A program made the position numbers and the translations under genes. Shown in pieces: positions 60,542 to 64,000 of a stretch of 64,000 nucleotides of DNA. How positions within the stretch are numbered: position 1 is the first letter of the stretch; every line of letters begins with the position of its first letter. The DNA lies in assembly GCF_003946865.1 (NCBI RefSeq), contig NZ_QXTH01000002.1, positions 310,001 through 374,000 on the forward strand, read 5' to 3'. This DNA is from Antribacter gilvus (GTDB lineage: Bacteria; Actinomycetota; Actinomycetes; Actinomycetales; Cellulomonadaceae). The notes below the pieces were generated by a model, which worked only from the letters and a program-made list of their open reading frames with translations, was not told the DNA's origin and searched no databases.

Positions 60542-62251
60542 TCAGAACGGCGGGTCGCTCAGGTCGTGCTCGGGCGGCGGCTCCGGCAGCACGTCGGTCA
60601 GCGCTGCGCATGTCCGAGAGACCGTGCGCACGACGGCACTCCCCGGGACCGTCGTGTACCGGTGACCCGCAGGCGACGTCCAGTCGAGCACGCCGCCGCC
60701 CGTGTGCCGCACGCTCCAGGCGGTCCGGTGCTTGAGCGTGTGGTGAGCACGGCAGAGGTGAGCCAGGTTGTCGGCCGCTGTACGCCCGCCGGCGGCCCAG
60801 TCGGTCGTGTGGTCCACGTCACAGCGCACGGCGGCACGGGCACACCCCGGGAACCTGCACGTGACGTCGCGCACCCGGAGCCATTCCCGTAGGTCGGCCG
60901 GCACCACGTAGGAGTCCCGACCGACCGACAGCACAGCGCCCGACTCCGGATGGGTCAGGAGTCGCTTGAAGCTCGGCGCCCAGGCCGCCAGGGCACGAGC
61001 CGTGTCCGGATCGATGGGACTGTGCCCATCGAGACTCCCCGGTGTGGATCCGCCCAAGAGCGTGGTCGCGGGCACGGTCACCTGGACGTGCGGTCGCACC
61101 GCTCGGGCCAGGCGCGCGAGGAACTGCGGTGAGTCGGTCTCGCCGGGCGCGAACCGAACCGGATCCTCGGGGGCCGCCGTGACCTCAGACGTGCAGGCCT
61201 CCCCCGCAACGGGCTCTCCGGCCGCGTGGGGATCGTCGGCCGCGTGGGGATCGTCCGCGCCTGCCGGAAGGGCTACGTCTGTTGCGACCTCTTCTGCGGC
61301 ACCGGGCTCCGCCACGACCACTTCCGTGGCATCACCGTCCGCACCACCGTCGACCGCCGCGTTCGGGGCGGCACTCTCGTCCGACCCGAGCGGTCCGGTC
61401 ACGGTTGCCGCCCCGAACCGGTCGAGCGTCCCGTCGTCGAGCAGCAGGTCGGTGAGCGTGTCGGCACGCAGCTGCGCCAGCGTGCGGGGGTCGCCGTCCG
61501 TCCCTGCCGCGCGGCCCGTCTGGGTGAGCCGGTCGTGAATCGCGTGGGCGGCTGTCGTGGTCAGCAGCGCGGTCAGGGTCGCCATGCCATCCGGAGCCGG
61601 GTCTACCCACACTCCGCGCCGGGCGGTGGCGTCCGCGTGGCGCACCTCGAGTGGGACCGGGTGGATCAGATCGCGAACCTGCCGCACGCGATGCCGAAAG
61701 TCGGACAGAGAGCGGGTCGGGGCGCCGGGCAGCACCGTGCGCTCGACTGCCGCCACCTCGCCCGGCGGGAGATCGGCCACCTCGTCGGCGAACGCACGAG
61801 CGTGCCGCTCCGACAGCTCCCCGTCCAGCACGGCCGCGAGCGTGGCGGGCGCCCTCCCCGTGAGCAGCTCCGCGTCGGCAAGCAGTCCCTGAGCGGTGCG
61901 CGGACCGACGCCCAGCGCGTTCTTGGTCTCCTCGACCAGCGCGCGACGCGCCAGGTCAGCGGCCCGCCCCGGGTCGAGCTCACGCAACCGTGGAGAGTCC
62001 GCGGCCAGCACCTGGTCCTCCAGGCGCACGGCGATGCGCCGAGCCCGCTCGACGGCGACCAGCAGGTGGCCGCCCAGCGTGTTGATCCGCCGTTGGACGG
62101 CCACCATCTCCGCGACCGCCGCGTGCAGGTCCTCGAGGCGTGGCTGCGCGGCAACCTCAGCCAGGCGCGCGACATCGGCCGACCGGTACGCCTCAGGCTG
62201 CTCCTGCGACATCACCGACGGAGCGAGAAGGCTGCCGGGCGGGATCGTCAT
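60542..62251 (-). CDS. DUF222 / HNH endonuclease domain protein
   Basis: The 569-residue protein has a DUF222 helical region (about 20-300), an acidic Ala/Asp/Glu-rich linker (about 300-380) with repeated DDPHAA, and a C-terminal HNH nuclease domain. In the latter CRFPGC, DVDHTTDW and HLCRAHHTLKH supply the paired Cys and catalytic His residues. These proteins are abundant in actinobacteria, often as many copies per genome, and are thought to be mobile or self-propagating genes. ATG 62251 directly follows an AT-rich palindrome. It converges on the EssC-like gene. Confidence 0.9.
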   Translation of the reverse strand: MTIPPGSLLAPSVMSQEQPEAYRSADVARLAEVAAQPRLEDLHAAVAEMVAVQRRINTLGGHLLVAVERARRIAVRLEDQVLAADSPRLRELDPGRAADLARRALVEETKNALGVGPRTAQGLLADAELLTGRAPATLAAVLDGELSERHARAFADEVADLPPGEVAAVERTVLPGAPTRSLSDFRHRVRQVRDLIHPVPLEVRHADATARRGVWVDPAPDGMATLTALLTTTAAHAIHDRLTQTGRAAGTDGDPRTLAQLRADTLTDLLLDDGTLDRFGAATVTGPLGSDESAAPNAAVDGGADGDATEVVVAEPGAAEEVATDVALPAGADDPHAADDPHAAGEPVAGEACTSEVTAAPEDPVRFAPGETDSPQFLARLARAVRPHVQVTVPATTLLGGSTPGSLDGHSPIDPDTARALAAWAPSFKRLLTHPESGAVLSVGRDSYVVPADLREWLRVRDVTCRFPGCARAAVRCDVDHTTDWAAGGRTAADNLAHLCRAHHTLKHRTAWSVRHTGGGVLDWTSPAGHRYTTVPGSAVVRTVSRTCAALTDVLPEPPPEHDLSDPPF

Positions 62252-62263
62252 AGAATAAATTCT
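62252..62263. promoter_or_regulatory. AT-rich near-palindrome at the start of the DUF222 gene
   Basis: AGAATAAATTCT abuts ATG 62251. Minus-strand TATTCT touches the start codon, so if it is a -10 box transcription would begin inside the coding region, pointing to a downstream start or a regulator site. Confidence 0.4.
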
Positions 62264-62372
62264 CCCACCGACAACCACGAACCGCTCGCACAGGCGTACG
62301 ATTTCTGCTGTCCGCAGAAGGGTCGGAACGCCACCGAGGGCATTCTGGGAAATCAGCCCAAAAGCGGAAGTT

Positions 62373-62406
62373 CGGCGGGTGTCGGTGCCCGGCGGGTGTC
62401 AGTGCT
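62373..62406. repeat. 17-bp tandem repeat
   Basis: Two adjacent copies of CGGCGGGTGTCGGTGCC with two mismatches, in the gap between the DUF222 gene and the small membrane protein gene. Confidence 0.55.
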
Positions 62407-62430
62407 AGGCCCAGCACATCAGCCCCGCCG
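62390..62430 (-). terminator. Nested hairpin after the small membrane protein gene
   Basis: In the minus sense an outer CGGCGGG/CCCGCCG pair encloses an inner GTGCT/AGCAC hairpin with a 6-nt loop. It starts 4 nt after the stop of the gene at 62435-62857. Confidence 0.5.
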
Positions 62431-62434
62431 GTCG

Positions 62435-62857
62435 TCAGTGGCCGGCCCCGTGACCCGTCGTCGCCTCCGTCACCGGCCGGCTCACCAGCAGGACCACGAC
62501 CGCCACGGCCAGCACCAGGGCAAACACACCGGCAAGGACGCCCCACCGCACTCCGCTGCCGACCGCGGCGATGCCACCGAGGATCTGGAAGAGCTGCCAC
62601 GTCATGATGACGCCCCGAGCGCCCCGGCTCCCCCGGGCCAGAGCCCGCCCGGCGGCCACGAGCGCCCAGGCCGCCCCGGCGGCGCAGACCATCAGGAAGA
62701 TGCTGACGCCGGCCGACTGGGATCCTCCCGAGAACAGCTCGACGAGGAGCACCACCGCAAACACCGAGAGCGCTCCCGCCTCTACCATGAGAAGGGCGCG
62801 GAGGGAACGGATCAATCGCGAAGGTGTTGGTGCGGATTGGCTGTCTGGTCCAGGCAT
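62435..62857 (-). CDS. Small four-helix membrane protein
   Basis: The 140-residue protein has four hydrophobic helices (about 22-45, 50-70, 83-100, 105-125) between short polar ends. No family is recognised. ATG 62857 has minus-strand TATCCT 8 nt upstream, the leaderless pattern seen in other genes here. It is divergent from whiB1 and shares its 307-nt promoter region. Confidence 0.78.
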   Translation of the reverse strand: MPGPDSQSAPTPSRLIRSLRALLMVEAGALSVFAVVLLVELFSGGSQSAGVSIFLMVCAAGAAWALVAAGRALARGSRGARGVIMTWQLFQILGGIAAVGSGVRWGVLAGVFALVLAVAVVVLLVSRPVTEATTGHGAGH

Positions 62858-62865
62858 GACGCACC

Positions 62866-62871
62866 AGGATA
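62866..62871 (-). promoter_or_regulatory. -10 box for leaderless small membrane protein gene
   Basis: TATCCT on the minus strand followed by 8 nt and ATG 62857. Confidence 0.5.
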
Positions 62872-63164
62872 GCGATGATCTGGGCTTTCACAATAGTGTG
62901 ACGGATACCTCACGGGACATCTCGAAGAAACTTTGCCGTAACCCCTTGTGCGACGCTTCACGAGGTGTGAATCTTGATGGAGCAATCCCACACCACCCCC
63001 CGAACAAACCCGCGTCCACGACCGCACCGACCCCCGGCAACAACGTTTTCGATCCAGTCCTGCGCCCCCAGAACGCACGACTGACGATGCCGGCGAAGGG
63101 TCCGTGGCGGCCTAGGACCCCCCACAGGACGACGGGCCCGTTCCTTCTTAGGAGTATGCGAACC
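62872..63164 (+). other. Long untranslated leader region of whiB1
   Basis: This gap carries no convincing gene. It holds the promoter element at 62926-62957, then about 200 nt before ATG 63165. The leader is AC-rich with few start codons and has GGTGTG/CACACC arms about 25 nt apart near 62963-62995. A small upstream peptide or folded leader is possible, but nothing here proves either. Confidence 0.5.
62926..62957 (+). promoter_or_regulatory. whiB1 promoter candidate with AGAAACTTT element
   Basis: AGAAACTTT (62926-62934) is followed after exactly 17 nt by GACGCT (62952-62957). It is the same arrangement as at 12365-12396, which serves the TIGR03089 gene beside whiB2. Confidence 0.45.
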
Positions 63165-63413
63165 ATGGACTGGCGCCACCGCGCGGCATGCCTCGACGAG
63201 GACCCCGAGCTCTTCTTCCCCATCGGCAACACGGGCCCTGCCCTCCTGCAGATAGAGGAAGCCAAGGCCGTGTGTCGCCGTTGCGAGGTTGTCGACACCT
63301 GTCTCAAGTGGGCCATCGACTCCGGGCAGGACGCCGGAGTATGGGGCGGCATGAGCGAGGACGAGCGTCGCGCTCTCAAGCGTCGCACCGCCCGCGCACG
63401 TCGCGCCGGCTGA
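63165..63413 (+). CDS. whiB1: WhiB1-type iron-sulfur regulator
   Basis: The 82-residue protein is highly similar in my recollection to mycobacterial WhiB1, starting MDWRH. Cys9, Cys37, Cys40 and Cys46 bind the [4Fe-4S] cluster; DPELFFP, GVWGGMSEDERRALKRR and the basic end are the family signature. In mycobacteria it is essential, nitric-oxide-sensitive and lies next to pdtaS, as here. ATG 63165 is chosen for the conserved N-terminus; AGGAG at 63150-63154 is 10 nt upstream, and in-frame ATG 63156 would be too close. Confidence 0.96.
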   Translation: MDWRHRAACLDEDPELFFPIGNTGPALLQIEEAKAVCRRCEVVDTCLKWAIDSGQDAGVWGGMSEDERRALKRRTARARRAG

Positions 63414-63437
63414 CCCGCCTCACCCCTTCAGGACCCC

Positions 63438-63472
63438 CTCAGGCCCGAGCTCCCCTGGCGCTCGGGCCTGAG
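63438..63472. terminator. Bidirectional hairpin terminator
   Basis: CTCAGGCCCGAGC and its exact complement flank 9 nt between whiB1 (+) and pdtaS (-). Confidence 0.78.
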
Positions 63473-63477
63473 TCGTG

Positions 63478-64000
63478 TCACGGCATCAGCCCGCTGCTCG
63501 CCCCGTCGCGCAGCATGAGCTCCAGCACCACCTCGGTGCCGCCGCCCTCCCGCACGTCCCACGTGATGGTGCCGCCGAGCTCGTTGGTGACGAGGGTCCG
63601 CACGATCTGCGTGCCGAGGCCGCTCCCGGGCCCGCGCCCCTCGGTGAGGCCCACGCCGTCGTCGGCCACCACGACCCGCAGGGCGGAGCCCTGCCGCTCC
63701 ACGCCGATCTCGACGGTGCCGCTGGCCTTGCCCCGGAACCCGTGCTCCACCGCGTTGGTGACGAGCTCGGTGAGCACGAGGGCGAGCGGCGTGGCGTCCT
63801 GGGCGGGCACGAGCCCGAAGGAGCCCGTCCGCACGGTGCGCACGCTGGTGCCCGCCGAGGCGACGTCGGCAGTGAGGCGGAGCGCCCGGCCCACCATGTC
63901 GTCGAGCTCCACGGACTCGTCGAGCGTCTGGGACAGGCTCTCGTGGACCAGCGCGATGGTCGCGACGCGCCGCATGGCCTCCTCGAGCGCGGCCCGCGCC
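63478..64000 (-). CDS. pdtaS: Sensor histidine kinase PdtaS (partial, C-terminal part)
   Basis: The reading frame is open to the window edge, so only the C-terminal ~174 residues are seen. The first visible residues (AALEEAMRRVATIALVHESL) match the HisKA_2 helix after the phosphorylated His. The HATPase domain has VLTELVTNAVEHGF (N box), VADDGVGL (G1) and GSGLGTQIVRTLV (G2). PdtaS pairs with the RNA-binding antiterminator PdtaR in mycobacteria. Synteny with whiB1 supports the name; the regulator gene is outside the window. Confidence 0.9.
   Translation of the reverse strand, partial: ARAALEEAMRRVATIALVHESLSQTLDESVELDDMVGRALRLTADVASAGTSVRTVRTGSFGLVPAQDATPLALVLTELVTNAVEHGFRGKASGTVEIGVERQGSALRVVVADDGVGLTEGRGPGSGLGTQIVRTLVTNELGGTITWDVREGGGTEVVLELMLRDGASSGLMP

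Noticed and set aside
62897-62914. CRP-like site TGTGA-N8-TCACG upstream of whiB1
   Set aside because: The spacer is 8 nt, whereas CRP/GlxR sites need 6, so the match is not good enough to call, even though CRP control of whiB1 is known in mycobacteria.

Overview
The window is GC-rich DNA of an actinobacterium. It carries two WhiB-family regulators, SigA-like promoters, many leaderless-looking starts, DUF3499, TIGR03089 and DUF222-HNH genes. The gene content fits the Micrococcales (Cellulomonas/Promicromonospora-like). That placement is inferred from gene content, not from a phylogeny. No transposase, integrase, tRNA, rRNA or CRISPR array was seen.

Layout. Positions 1-13143 hold manA (5'-truncated), an endolysin-like amidase coupled to a Tat-exported protein, ugd (-), DUF3499 (-) back to back with a degenerate metallopeptidase, an acyltransferase, a large membrane GT2 with a DUF5719 partner (-), whiB2 (-) and a TIGR03089 gene. 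This follows the manA/DUF3499/metallopeptidase/whiB2 neighbourhood known in mycobacteria.

Positions 13146-45171 are a large locus for cell-surface polysaccharide. It has rmlA, rmlD and rmlB (rmlC lies at 46988-47563), a WbbL-like linker rhamnosyltransferase, and GT4 and GT2 glycosyltransferases. It also has a polyprenol-phosphate-type GT2 with a YbhN-like membrane protein, GT-C/YfhO membrane transferases, a Wzm/Wzt ABC exporter whose Wzt has a C-terminal extension, and a methyltransferase with a coiled coil. Two LCP ligases close it. Taken together: nucleotide sugars (dTDP-rhamnose, UDP-glucuronate) are made, a linker is primed and rhamnosylated, a chain is polymerised and capped, Wzm/Wzt exports it, and LCP proteins attach it to peptidoglycan.

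Positions 45248-56333 hold purE/purK, rmlC, an OmpR-type two-component system, a NarL-type two-component system next to a MacB-like ABC transporter, and an orphan lactococcin-972-type ABC ATPase. Positions 56564-64000 hold an HTH protein, an EssC-like FtsK ATPase with no other type VII genes, a DUF222/HNH protein, a small membrane protein, whiB1 and the C-terminal part of pdtaS.

Two regulatory themes stand out. At least eleven genes have a TANNNT hexamer 6-8 nt before their start codon and no clear ribosome-binding site, which predicts leaderless transcripts. Convergent gene pairs are usually separated by long perfect hairpins.
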